From assembly GCF_000801105.2 (NCBI RefSeq), contig NC_079517.1, forward strand, positions 23,690,973 to 23,754,972: DNA of 64,000 nucleotides. Reading direction: 5' to 3'. The stretch comes from Raphanus sativus (Eukaryota > Streptophyta > Magnoliopsida > Brassicales > Brassicaceae). Made by a program: the position numbers and the translations under genes. Positions 54,399-64,000 of the stretch are shown in pieces. How positions within the stretch are numbered: the first letter of the stretch is position 1; every line of letters begins with the position of its first letter. Under the pieces are notes generated by a model. The model was given only the letters and a program-made list of their open reading frames with translations, searched no databases and was not told where the DNA came from.

Positions 54399-55144
54399 TG
54401 ACACGTCCTGAGATTGGACAGGATCACTCAAACGGACTTAGGGATATGAACTCGCCAAAAGGGAGAACTTATGGGATGAATGGTGACACAAAGGGTTGCG
54501 AAAGGCCCAATGATACTACCAGAGGTGAACTCCGAAGAGAACTGATGGATTGAACGGTGACACAAAGGGTTGCGGAATGACCCAATGATACTACCAGAGG
54601 TGCTTGATTGTCGCCTGATATGACTCACAGGTCCGACAAGGAAGCAAACTCGATCTGTTGCCGGATGTGACGCACCGAGAGAGTTACTTGGAGCTAACCA
54701 CACCAAGAACAAAAAAGTGAGATACCCTCTCAAGGTTCCAAAAATAAACACTCAAAACTTATTTTATTTCATTGATCAAATGGCCTTTATTAATAGGCAA
54801 GACATACAAAAGGTTTAGTCAAAACCTAGAAACTTGTAAACTAATAAATATTGTAGACTTCACTAAAGACCAAAGACTAAGATTTTTGACCGAAAATGAG
54901 AATTTGTGGTCGCAAAACTCTTCGGCTGATCTCGTCCTTTTGCATGGTCGACGGGCTCTGGGTTGCCGTCAGATTGATATATTATTTGACCATACTTTCT
55001 CGTTTTTTGTTGGGTCTTTCTTTATTTGGACTGAAGCATGCTCATAACATATTTTCATAAATCGTCAAGCCCATCTCGTTTGAAACTCAAGCCCAAAAGC
55101 CAAACTTTCTTGATTTGTTTTTGCTGCTGATTCAGGGCACATCA
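54399..55144 (-). repeat. Miniature element LTR 3
   Basis: 746 bp; it lacks about 15 bp near 54676 (GGTCCAACGAGAAAG in the others) and carries more substitutions than LTR 1 and 2 share. Confidence 0.92.
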
Positions 55145-56037
55145 CCAGGCGCCGGCGGTTGGACCTGAGCCACGGCCCCGGGCGCCGGCGGCTGGACCCG
55201 AGCCACGGCCCGGGCGCCGGCGGCTGGACCCGAGCCACGGCCCTGGGCGCCGCCGGCTGGACCCGAGCCACGGTCCCGGGTGCCGGTGGTTGGATCCGAG
55301 CCACGGCCCCAGGAGCCTGCGGCTGGACCCGAACCACGGCCCTGGGTGCCGGCTGCTGGACCCGAGCTACGGCCCCGGTCGCCGGCGGCTGGACCCGCGT
55401 CCCGGTAGCCGGCGGTTGCGGCCAATCCGTGGTCCCGTGCGCCGGCTGCGGGTCGTTCGGCGAATGCGGCCAATTCCTCGTGAAACCATCCCGACGCTAT
55501 TCCAATCCCATACTTTGCATCCTTGCTCGAAGCCTCCAGTTTGAATATTTAAAATCGTGAATCTAAAACTCCCGTTTCGTTTCGATCAGAATCATCGGGA
55601 AAGTTTCGGAAAACCACGAAATGTTCGGTTGACGGATAGATTTCAATTCATCGTATAAGACTATGACAGTTATCCTAAAACACCAATCATCTCAACTATA
55701 CGAGGAATTGGGATCTTTCGGAAAATCGATATCGTGACAAGAGTACTTTCTCGGAAAAATTGTTAAAACGTCGAAGGTCTAAAGGACGTCCCGAAAGGGC
55801 CCAAACATTACCGAACAGCCCGTTTACGATTTTTTTAAATCAAATTTGAAATAAGTATGACGTATTGTGTTTATCTTTACATAATAAGATAAATGTCAAG
55901 TTTCCAAAAGATAAATGTCAAGTTTGCCGAAGATAAAATGTCAAGTTTACCGATGAAAATGAAGATGGACGAAAATGGAAAAAGCCCGATTCACGACAGA
56001 TCTGGCCCAAAGGAAGGATAGACCAACCTAGAAGGAG

Positions 56038-56044
56038 TATATAA
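56038..56044 (+). promoter_or_regulatory. TATA box in the 5' LTR
   Basis: TATATAA followed by GAGAGCTTGGGGCAAGG, about 385 bp before the LTR end. The 3' LTR has TATATAG at the same place. It is the likely Pol II promoter of the element. Confidence 0.7.
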
Positions 56045-56427
56045 GAGAGCTTGGGGCAAGGAGCAGAGGCATCACAAACTTTCCAGAGCAACTTAGCACT
56101 TAGAGCAATATAGTCTTTTATTTTCCATTTTTACTAGCGAGCTGCGACTCAAATAGGTTAGACATAGGTTGCTAAACTAGCGAACTTACCGACAGCTCTT
56201 GTAGCCGAGGTTCTTACATGTTGTCCACGCTCAACGCGAATTCGGAAATAAGATCTTCTTGCTCTTCCTTTGTTCTTACGTTTTTATTACGAACTTCTCG
56301 ATATATTGATTGTGTTGTGCGTGGCCCCGCAGATATCCGAGACCTTCAGGGAAAGTTAGGTTTACTTGACTTTCCTCCGTATTTTACTTACTAAAATCGA
56401 ACTGTGCGAATTTCAGTTCCCACAGTT

Positions 56428-56446
56428 TGGCGCTAGAAGGAGGGGG
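56428..56446 (+). other. Putative primer-binding site
   Basis: TGGCGCTAGAAGGAGGGGG, three bases after the LTR end CACA. Position and the TGGCGC start fit a PBS; I could not name the tRNA with certainty. Confidence 0.65.
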
Positions 56447-56489
56447 TTACGGATCTATCTATCTCACAACTACGCACGCTTAGTCAACC

Positions 56490-57290
56490 ATGTCCACTGA
56501 GGCTAACAAAGATCAGCAAACCCACGACGGAACATCCGCCGATCCCAACGTTGACCAGATGGTCACTGCCGAGGCAAACACCGCGGTGCTAGACCAGATG
56601 AAGGAACTGTTCGCTTCCGCCCATAAACGGTCGGACGAACAAGAAAAACTAATGAGCTCGCTCGCTAAAGAAGTCGAGACCATAACAGCGAAGAGCAAAC
56701 TCCCGCGGGGAACTACTAAGGTTAGACGCGGCATAAGACTCGATTTCGGAACTCCCGGAAATCGAGACAAAGACGCCCCGAGAGAGTCAACGGAACGCAA
56801 TCCCGATGAAACGGCTCTGGCAGGGCGGAAAACAACCTTGGACAACCTTCCACCACCCCCCCCCCCCCCCCCCCCCGCAGAGGGAAACGAAGGAGACGAT
56901 GTCGAACGAATCAACTTGGACATCAGCGATCAATCGGATCATTCGGACGACGAAGCTGATATTCACCCTATAAGGCCCCGAAGTCAGTCCGCTCGACAGA
57001 TAGTGTCCTTTGAGAAACCCATGACGAAAGAGGAAGAAAACCTCTACTGGGTGGAACAGGAAAAACTGGCTGAGGACCAAACTCGGATCCATCGCAACCA
57101 GCGCCGACAAGCTCGGAAGGGCGCAGGTGGCAACAGCAAAATCCATGATCTACGCGAGTACATCGCGAAAACTGCAGCCGAGGTGAAGGCGGTAAAATCG
57201 CAAATTCACCACGCAACCAGTACCGCTCCCGAGATCGACAGACTTCTCGAGGAAGCACGAAAAACTCTGTTCACCGCCCGGGTCACATAA
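56490..57290 (+). pseudogene. Gag N-terminal region with polyproline tract
   Basis: 266 codons from the first ATG after the PBS. It contains [20 protein letters not shown] (coiled-coil-like), a basic segment ([18 protein letters not shown]), a proline run from a stretch of about 20 C (56856-56876), an acidic segment ([18 protein letters not shown]) and [20 protein letters not shown]. The frame stops at 57288. Immediately downstream a word GATAAAACTTTCCTTC occurs three times (57316-57410), which wrecked the frame before the gag core at 57418. Confidence 0.75.
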
Positions 57291-57417
57291 GCAAACATCT
57301 CAGACCCCGGGAAGATAAAACTTTCCTTCTACGACGGTACCGCTGACCCAAAACTTCGTCGAAAAGATAAAACTTTCCTTCTACGACAGGAAGATAAAAC
57401 TTTCCTTCCAGATTGCG

Positions 57418-57963
57418 ATGGGAAGGTGCAAACTCCCGGAATGGGAACGAGACGCCAGTTACTGCCTCCTCTTCGTCGAAAATCTCAGAGGCGCCGCACT
57501 TGAGTGGTTTTCTCATCTCGACATAAACTCTATCGGAAGTTTCCGCCAGCTAGCCTCGGCATTTCTCAAGCAATTTTCCATGTTCATGGATAGAGAAACT
57601 TCCGACGTAAATTTATGGAGTTTAACTCAGAAAGAAGATGAGCCACTCCACGATTTCATGAGAAGATTCAAACTAGTGATGTCCAGGGTAAAGAAAAACT
57701 CTCTGGTACAGGTCAGAGTTTCGAAAGTGGATATCTCTGGAAGACCGCGGACGATCCAGGATACCCTCCATACGGCCATGGACTTCATCATCATGGAGGA
57801 AGAGATGAAAGTCCTAGCGCAAAAGCACGGACCGCAGAAACCATCTGCCAAGAAGAAATCCTCCCGTAACGACAAGTACGTCCATTACGAGGGGGAAGAC
57901 GTCCAAGGCGAACATAACTACACCGTCAATTCCGAACAGGGTAAAACCTCCAGAAACACTTAG
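57418..57963 (+). pseudogene. Gag capsid core and zinc knuckle
   Basis: The Tat-type gag core: [76 protein letters not shown] at 57961 ends the frame, but the same frame reads on past it with [14 protein letters not shown] (about 57990-58035; C-x2-H-x3-GH-x4-C, a zinc-knuckle-like RNA-binding motif) into the protease at 58180. One premature stop therefore separates gag from protease. Confidence 0.8.
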
Positions 57964-58179
57964 ACTAGGAACCCGTACAAGGATAATTCCTACTGCGAGT
58001 TACATCAGGCCAGAGGTCACTCCACCACTAACTGCAAGGTCCTTGGCGCCAGGCTCGCTGCAAAGCTCCTCGCCGGCGAACTAGCAAAAGTCACGAGCAT
58101 AAAAGACCTGATCCTGGATTCTGATCGCCCGCCGAAAACTAATAAGGCCGCTCCCGAGAACAATGCACCCGAAAATCAG

Positions 58180-58644
58180 TTGGGCGAAAAGCGCCAACGA
58201 ATAAACATGATCATCGGAGGATCGCAGTTCTACCAAGATTTGGTCTCGTCGATCAAAGCTTACGGGCGAAAAGCTGAAACTACCAACTGGCTTTCGGAAA
58301 ATGACGTCCCCAATGACACAATCATTTTCGAAGAACATGAAACCGTCGGTATCGACAAACCTCATTACGACTCTCTAGTCAACGATTTGGTGATCCAGGA
58401 TCTCGAAGTCGGCTGTATCCTTGTCGATACAGGAAGTACGGTCAACATTATGATTCGCGACACCCTCCAAAGGATGAATATCCCACTCGGAGAAGTCATC
58501 CCGAAACCGAGACCCTTAACCGGATTCTCTGGCATCACCTCTATGACCCTTGGGACGATGGCTAAGGAAGTCGCGAAAATCGTCAAATTCGCAGTAGTCG
58601 ACAACCCAGCCATTTACAACATGATCATGGGAATCCCTGGATAA
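58180..58644 (+). pseudogene. Aspartic protease, Tat type
   Basis: [20 protein letters not shown], then [17 protein letters not shown] (active site D-T-G-S, about residues 92-108), [40 protein letters not shown]. The frame stops at 58644 just where the usual NAIIGxPWL / MKAVPSTYH end block is encoded (58640-58690, shifted frame). The rest of the pol region up to 59000 reads as decayed linker (KDDPESSDLAMTQDDTKAPE) with no RT motif. Confidence 0.8.
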
Positions 58645-58979
58645 ATGCCATGAAGGCAGTACCATCCACATATCATCTTGGCATCAAATTCCCGACTCCA
58701 ACTGAAACCGCAGTAATCTGGGGAAGCCAGAAACAGTAGAGACTTTGCTTTCTACCCGAGCACAAACTACGAAAAAATTGGAACGCCCCCGCAGCTAACC
58801 CGAAACGAGCAAAAAAATCGCTAAACATTCCCGAGAACTCGGGAAAGGATGATCCGGAATCGTCCGATTTGGCAATGACTCAAGACGACACCAAAGCCCC
58901 CGAGTACATCGCCATAGAAGCGGACAACTCAACTCCCAAAAAAAACACCGACCCAGCTAGTACGGTCGAGACGTCAACA

Positions 58980-60049
58980 CTTGGAGAGTAGAAACACCCG
59001 CAGCAACAAACAGAACTACGAGATGGCTTGATCCTCGAAAGAGGTACGTAGGCAGCTCGTCGAAACCCGGCGAGTTCAGCTATCCCCCTCACCAAAAGGG
59101 GGGGAGTGGGTATGTATACTCGTATACTCCCACAAAAGTTCTAAATACCCGCACATGTACTCGATATTTTCGAAACTTTTTCAATAAAATCCTTTCTCTC
59201 GATCTTTCGATTCTTACTTAACACAGTAACACATAAACACTTCGGAGAACAAAAATCATGTCCTCAAGGAACGCGAGACGTCGCAATTTCCCAAAAGATA
59301 TAGATATCAAATCATCCGTCAAAACATTCCGCCTGCGACTTCCAAAAACACCCGTCGATTGGCCCCGACGGGTAAACATAGAAACGTTTCACTAAAACAA
59401 ATTCGTAGTCAGATATTTAGTAAAAGGTCCTCTTACATCCTACAAGGATACCATGCGCGCTATACAAGAAATCCAAAATTTGGTTTAGCACTCCTTTGGA
59501 GATAGCTCGATTCTTACAACACAAGTCACATAAGCCGGCTCCAAGTCGCAGACTTAAATCAGTAAGAGTCAAGAAGAAATCACTAACATGCAAAACGAAA
59601 GCCGATCAGTCCAGCACAGCCTTAAAGCTGAGAGTAAACCTAGGTCTTGCCCTAAACCCAGCCTTTCTGGTACTTAACATCTCACATACATAGTATCTGT
59701 ACCCGATACGAGATCCAAAACATGTCTCTCATCGCTTACACCTAAAACGCTCGCTAAAAAGTAGCATACATACCAAGCGACAAAATAAGAGTTAGAATAC
59801 AAAGTGATACTCACATTCTACCCTCTACACTTGATGAAAGTATAAATCAAATCATAAACGAAATTTTTGAAAAATCTACAATATATTTATAAAAGCCGCA
59901 AAATGGCAGGGATTCAAAGCCACCAACGGCCAGTCCCAAGACATACGAAAGTTGCGCGACCTCCTATGGTCACAGCATATACAAATAAACGGCCACACTC
60001 GGCCTAGCGTACAGCTAACACAATAAAAGGGATAAAATCCCAGTAAACC
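58980..60049 (+). other. Non-coding stretch between protease and antisense ORF
   Basis: No supported gene. At 59091-59110 a purine-rich [22 protein letters not shown] tract lies just after the last coding remains, similar in place to the internal purine tracts of the SID and Athila elements. AATAAAA occurs at 59183. The rest is A-rich and unstructured. The whole RT-integrase region expected here is absent. Confidence 0.5.
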
Positions 60050-61888
60050 TCAGTAGTCTAAGTCACAATATCCAGACAGGGAAATCCCAAACAAGCCCGC
60101 AGGCTGGTCTACCTCTTGGTCCCCGCCTCCGGCATTTCCGCCTGCACCTGTTTCCACCGTATCCTCTGAAACCTCGATGGGATCCCAGAGCTGTTGGACC
60201 CTTCCCTCAATCGGAGGAACCCGAGATTGAGCGTGAGCGCAGTCCTTCATAAAACCATTCATCTCAGCGACCTCGGCTGAAAAGGAGAAGTCCTTGCCCT
60301 GGGTCTTGTGGAGGGTAGCAACCGGGCATCAAAACTCGCGAAAATCACACACGAATTCCTGAGCTTCCTTGAAGCTCTCGAATTTAGTGGCAAACGCTTC
60401 AGCCCTCCTCCTCATCTCAGCGTCAACCGCTCTCCTTCCTTTCCTCTCCGCACGAACGAGGGCTCGAGAATGGAGTTCGGCCTGTCTACGGTTCTGTTCC
60501 TCAACCTCCTCGAGAATGGAGTTCAAGCCTCCTCGGCTTTGAAGAGAGATAGTGGCGCTCCTCGGAAATTTTCTTCGATCTTCGCGCCCAACACCCTCAT
60601 CCCTTGCATGAATTTAAGGTAAAAGAGATGTACACATAATTATAATAATACAATCAGAGTTCAAAGGGTAAACTCGTTGACTAGACGAGACACCTCAGCG
60701 GTTACTTTCCTCCTCGCCTCATTGTCCAGCGAGTCGTCAGACGTGAACGCGGGAGGAAGGTCGTCAAAGAAGTCGCTATGGGGAGGAACCGCGCTAGTTC
60801 CACCCCTTTTCCCTGGGATGAAACTAGGGTCCCATCCCGGCAGCGGATGATCTCCCGAGACAGTTTCAAAGCCAACCCCTTTGCCTTTCCGAGACTTGTT
60901 TCTCAGCCTCTGAGCGGGCAAGTCGACGACTGGCTAAACGTCATCAAAAGGCTGGGGAGTGCCTCGCGATCGGTGGAGCTCCACCGCGCTTCAATCCGTT
61001 CGAGGGTAAAGGTACTCAAGAAGAACGGCTTTGCCGGTAGAAGATCTCGCTTGGCGAAAAGATCGTTAGGAATTTGCGGAAAAGCCTTGTTCACTGCATG
61101 ATAAATTTTTTTTTATCTTCACGCACTTTCAAAGTATCAAAACAGAAGGCAAAACTAGTCTTACTACCGCGACCGTAACGCCACTCCTGGGGGAATAGAT
61201 GAAGGCAGCTTTCCTCAACAGACTTCTCATCTGTTTTGACAAAGAAGAAACGTTCGAACCAATCTTTGGGGTTCGAAGTAGTCCCCTGGATTATCGCCAA
61301 CTCTTTCCTTGCCACCATGGAATACAAACCCTCAGTCCTCATTGGTTTGGTAGTCCAGCATCCCTCGAAGTCCCTAGGGCTGAGATCCATCCCCAACTCG
61401 TAGCTCGAGATTACCACACCGAGCCAACTCTCCAGGGCCGAAATGTTCAGCTGGCTGATTGAGAGATCGAAACGGTGAAGGGCACGAAAAATGGCACTAG
61501 GGATCGGGAACCACATACGGGAATACGATTAGTAGGCCTCATAACAAGTAAAGAAACCCGGCGGACGGTTCCTCGCGCTTTCACTGCCAGCCGGAATTCT
61601 AAACGTAACTCCATTCGGAACTTGGTAAAAGTTCCAAAAAGTCGTAAGATATTCGGGAGAAACCATGCTCGGCGTGAATGGTGCACCTTGCGGCCTCAAA
61701 TGTCTTTTGGGGATAGGATTCTCCTGCTGAAGCGGAGGAGAGCCACAGAGAGCTCTGTAGTACGCCTCATTTGCGTTTTCTTCAACCTCAAACTCGTTTC
61801 TCGTACTGACCACTTCGTTGGCAGGAGAATCGCCCGAAGACGAATGAGAAGAAGAATGCTTCTTGGAAGATCTTGATCTTGAAGACAT
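60050..61888 (-). pseudogene. Antisense accessory ORF, Transposase_28-like
   Basis: On the - strand the frame runs from MSSRSRSSKKHSSS (61888) to 61091 with a single TAA (at about 61526), giving about 266 codons. Motifs are EVEENANEAYYRALCGSPPL, RPQGAPFTPSMVSPEYLTTF, NFYQVPNGVTFRIPAGSES, MWFPIPSAIFRALHRFDLS, LNISALESWLGVVISSYELG and NPKDWFERFFFVKTDEKSVE. Later pieces (61094-60903, 60921-60661, 60526-60329, 60262-60050) continue in shifted frames: PNDLFAKRDLLPAKPFF, PLPGWDPSFIPGKRGG, a Glu/Arg/Ala-rich coiled coil. It resembles the plant putative gypsy-type transposon family; its role is not known. It lies opposite to gag, as antisense ORFs do in Tat-lineage elements. Confidence 0.75.
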
Positions 61889-62116
61889 CTTTTCTTTGAA
61901 AAGAGAGAGGATTCTTAAGAGAAAGATTTTAGGAGAATTCTTAAGTGTAAAAATCGTGGATGAAGTGAGAATGATAAAAAATTCTTACTCCATCTTTATA
62001 GACAATATTTTTTTACTATTCAGTCTGACTTTCGGCAAACGATTACGTCTCCACACTTTCCTAACAAGCTATACCGCAAGCTAGGACCTGGTTACCGAAA
62101 GCACCATGGTTCCTAG

Positions 62117-62133
62117 CTAGTTGGGGGGCTAAC
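62117..62133 (+). other. Polypurine-type tract before the 3' LTR
   Basis: TAGTTGGGGGGCTAAC directly before the LTR start TGTTGGGGTC; the remnant at 19.8 kb has TAGCTGGTGGGCTAAC at the same place. Confidence 0.7.
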
Positions 62134-63613
62134 TGTTGGGGTCAAAATCGGTCAAGACAAAATCGATGCCCGAAAGTCCTCGGAAAAACTAAGTGATAGT
62201 CAAAACCTCAAAAAACCTAGAAAACGAATAACCGAAAAAGGTTTCCCGAGGAACACGGCTCCGGGCACAGGCGGCTGGACCCGAGCCACGGTCCCGGGCG
62301 CCGGCGGTTGGACCCGAGCCACGGTCCCGGGCGCCGGTGGCTGGACCCGAGTCACGGCCCCGTGTGCCGGTGGCTGGACCCGAGTCACGACCCCGGGTGC
62401 CGGCGGCTGGACCCGAGCCACAATCCTGGGATCCAGCGGTTCAACCCGAGCCACAGCCCCGGGCGCCGGTGGCTGGGCCCGAACCACGGCCTCGGGCGAT
62501 GGTGGCTGGACACGAGCCACGACCCCGGGCGCCGGCGGCTGGACCCGCGTTGCGGTCCCGGGCGCCGGTGGTTGCGCCCACCACGCGGTCCTGGGCGCCA
62601 GCGGTTACGACCAATATGTTGTCCCGTGCGCCGGTATGCGGGGTCGTTCAGTGAATGCGGCCAATTCCTCGTGAAACCATCCCGACGCTAGTCCAATCCC
62701 ATACTTTGCATCCTTGCTCGAAGCCTCGCAGTTCGAATCTTTAAAATCATGAATCTAAAACTCCCATTTCGTTTCGATCGGAATCATCGGGAAAGTTTCG
62801 GAAAACCAAGAAAGGTTTGGTTGACGGATAGATTTCAATTCATCGTATAAGATGATGACAGTTATCCTAAAACACCATTCATCTCAACTATACGAGGAAT
62901 TGGGGATCTTTCGGAAGATCGATATCGTGACAAGAGTACTTTCTCGGAAAAATCGTAAAAACGTCGAAGGTCTAAAGAACGGCCCTAAAGGGCCAAAACA
63001 TGACCGAACGGCATGTTTACGATTTTTAAATCAAATTCGAGATAAGTATGATGGTTTGTGTTTATCTTTACATAATAAGATAAATGTCAACTTTCCAAAA
63101 GATAAATGTCAAGTTTCCCGAACATAAATGTCAAGTTTCCTGATGAACAAAAAAGATCGACGAAAATGGAAAAAAGCCCGATTCGTGACAGATCTGGCCC
63201 AAAGGGAGGATAGACCGACCTAAAAGGATTATATAGAGAGCTTGGAGCAAGGAGCAGAGGCATCACAAACTTTCAGAGCAACTTAGCACTTAGACCAATT
63301 TAGGCTTTTATTTTCCGTTTTTACGAGCGAGCTGTGCCTCAAATAGGTTAGACTTAGGTTGCTAGACTAGTGAATTTACCGACAGCTCTCGTAGCCGAGG
63401 TTCTTACCAGTTGTCCACGCTCAACGGGAATTCGGAAATAAGATCTTCTTGCTCTTCCTTTGTTCTTACGTTTATATTAAGAACTTCTCGATATATTGAT
63501 TGTGTTGTGCGTGGCCCCGCAGATATCCGGGACCTTTAGGGAAACTTAGGTTTACTTGACTTTCCTCCGTATTTTACTTACTAAAATCGACAGTGCGAAT
63601 TTCGGTTCCCACA
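62134..63613 (+). repeat. 3' LTR of the Gypsy element
   Basis: 1480 bp, TGTTGGGGTC to TTCCCACA. The GC-rich array of about 33-bp units runs 62262-62640, longer and with other variants than in the 5' LTR. GATAAATGTCAAGTTTCC words lie at 63080-63140 and the TATA box at 63230. Confidence 0.92.
63230..63236 (+). promoter_or_regulatory. TATA box in the 3' LTR
   Basis: TATATAG followed by AGAGCTTGGAGCAAGG, the counterpart of 56038. Confidence 0.6.
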
Positions 63614-64000
63614 CGGCGCCAAATTTGATATCACTCAAATTACCCTAAAAATGAATTACTCTCTCAAATAAGAGTTTCAGATGTAGTACTTAGGGATCGA
63701 ATCCACAAGGACTCTAGGATTACTCAATAGCCTTAATGTATTTGAAATGAAGATAGACTTAAATGTTTATTTGTTTTAAAGCAGTAAATAATAAGGTGAA
63801 CAAGGTAGTTGTTCAGTAACTGGAGTGAAGGTTGTTTCTTAGTGAGGAAAATAGCTAGATTCAGATAAATTCTTAGGTATGAAATTATGCAAGTTGAATT
63901 AATGTGACTTAAGGGTTTTAGTTCTTTGAACTCAAACAATAGGTACAACCAGTAGGGTTTCCTTTGACTAGATCCCGAATCTCAACTGTCGTCTGTTGAT
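63614..64000 (-). repeat. PBS outer half and start of an older SID/Athila-type LTR
   Basis: CGGCGCCA (63614-63621) is the outer half of the host's PBS; the LTR starts at 63626 with TGATATCACTCAAATTACCC and continues past the window end, matching the LTR type at 16623-17978 (for example GTACTTAGGGATCGAATC, CTCAACTGTCGTCTGTTGA). It belongs to the element whose gag-protease scrap is at 51318-52133. Confidence 0.85.

Larger units (their letters stand above)
52496..55144 (-). mobile_element. Miniature LTR element with three LTRs and two 190-bp internal regions
   Basis: The order is LTR (52496-53257), internal (53258-53447), LTR (53448-54209), internal (54210-54398), LTR (54399-55144). Each internal region is nothing but a purine tract at one end and a tRNA-iMet PBS at the other, which sets the orientation as -. 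No coding capacity exists. The target duplication is CCGGG / CCAGG (52491-52495, 55145-55149), with a CpG-to-CpA change. The three-LTR form is what unequal recombination between LTRs, or insertion of a two-unit cDNA, would give. LTRs of about 760 bp are large for TRIM elements, whose LTRs are usually a few hundred bp. Confidence 0.93.
52134..56424 (+). repeat. 5' LTR of the Gypsy element, interrupted
   Basis: TGTTGGTGTC to TTCCCACA; the LTR proper is 52134-52495 plus 55150-56424 (about 1.64 kb). A GC-rich array of about 33-bp units (around GGCGCCGGCGGCTGGACCCG) runs 52262-52490 and 55150-55440 on both sides of the insertion. TATA box at 56038. Bases 55560-55980 are AT-rich U3 with repeated GATAAATGTCAAGTTT words (55890-55945). 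Confidence 0.9.
52134..63613 (+). mobile_element. Gypsy element with gag, protease and an antisense ORF
   Basis: 5' LTR 52134-56424 (split by a 2.65-kb insertion), PBS 56428-56446, gag 56490-57963, protease 58180-58644, a non-coding stretch, antisense ORF 61888 to about 60050 on -, purine tract 62117-62133, 3' LTR 62134-63613. The TSD is CGGCA/CGGCG (one CpG-type change). No RT or integrase sequence is present. The LTRs differ clearly (near 10% by eye), so it is old. The antisense ORF upstream of the 3' LTR is as known in Tat-lineage elements. The same family left the remnant at 17979-20312. Confidence 0.9.

Noticed and set aside
56513..56923. Antisense frames over the gag (56923-56513, 57146-56787)
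   Set aside because: They mirror a proline/acid-rich gag frame; there is no homologue in the other copies and no promoter.
60308..60622. Open + frames such as MEGSNRASKLAKI (also 18125-18340)
   Set aside because: They are opposite the antisense ORF's coiled-coil part in both family copies; the - frame has the longer conserved reading.

Overview
This is plant nuclear DNA made almost wholly of nested LTR retrotransposons, most likely pericentromeric or other heterochromatin of a crucifer. The Brassica-like assignment is an inference from the element types: Gypsy ORFs full of Ser-Ile-Asp repeats, Athila, Tat and Del/Tekay-like relatives. I see no host gene, tRNA, rRNA, CRISPR array or bacterial-type operon. 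Almost every coding stretch is a gag or protease fragment. RT, RNase H and integrase survive only in one wrecked Athila-like pol (38170-40061) and as a stub of RT in a Tekay-like remnant (12.1-12.4 kb).

Layout. 1-3104 (+) and 3726-17978 (-) are two copies of one SID-rich Gypsy family lying tail to tail. The - copy carries its gag, protease and 5' LTR (16623-17978), and its gag is split by an internally deleted Del/Tekay-like element (8999-15995, TSD cgaga). 17979-20312 is a remnant of a second Gypsy family: an antisense ORF followed by an LTR start. A 37-bp tandem repeat region (20607-22440) is split by a solo LTR (20942-22240, TSD gggtc). 22865-31480 (+) holds a 4-kb tandem duplication of another SID-type element. 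It meets a second, more decayed - strand SID element (31610-38169) tail to tail at a 100-N assembly gap. 38170-40061 (-) is Athila-like pol joined to a Tat-like gag (40083-41097). That gag is split by a young Athila-like element (41103-48335, TSD gtccc) and continues to its own PBS and LTR at 49990. An old Athila-type LTR and gag/protease scrap follow (49991-52133). A Gypsy element with an antisense ORF (52134-63613) has inserted into the primer-binding site of that host. A small three-LTR element (52496-55144) has inserted into its 5' LTR. The host's LTR resumes at 63626 and leaves the window.

How the parts relate. Most elements look unable to move by themselves, because they carry gag and protease (capsid formation and maturation) but no polymerase or integrase in their own bodies; they would depend on proteins from other copies. 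The nesting gives a relative order: the Tat-like element is inserted in an older Athila-type LTR, and the 41-48 kb element lies inside the Tat gag with nearly identical LTRs, so it is among the youngest insertions.

Most interesting signals: (1) a palindromic word ATCGATCGAC scattered through genes and LTRs and read in different frames; (2) two hairpins downstream of the coding region shared by SID and Athila elements, one with two compensatory stem changes and followed by an internal purine tract; (3) a 15-bp ACTGTTCATCG array present in two unrelated gag genes on opposite coding strands; (4) unrelated dyad-rich arrays at the same place in related LTRs; (5) a tandem three-LTR miniature element. 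All positions and comparisons were read by eye, and no alignment or database search was run.
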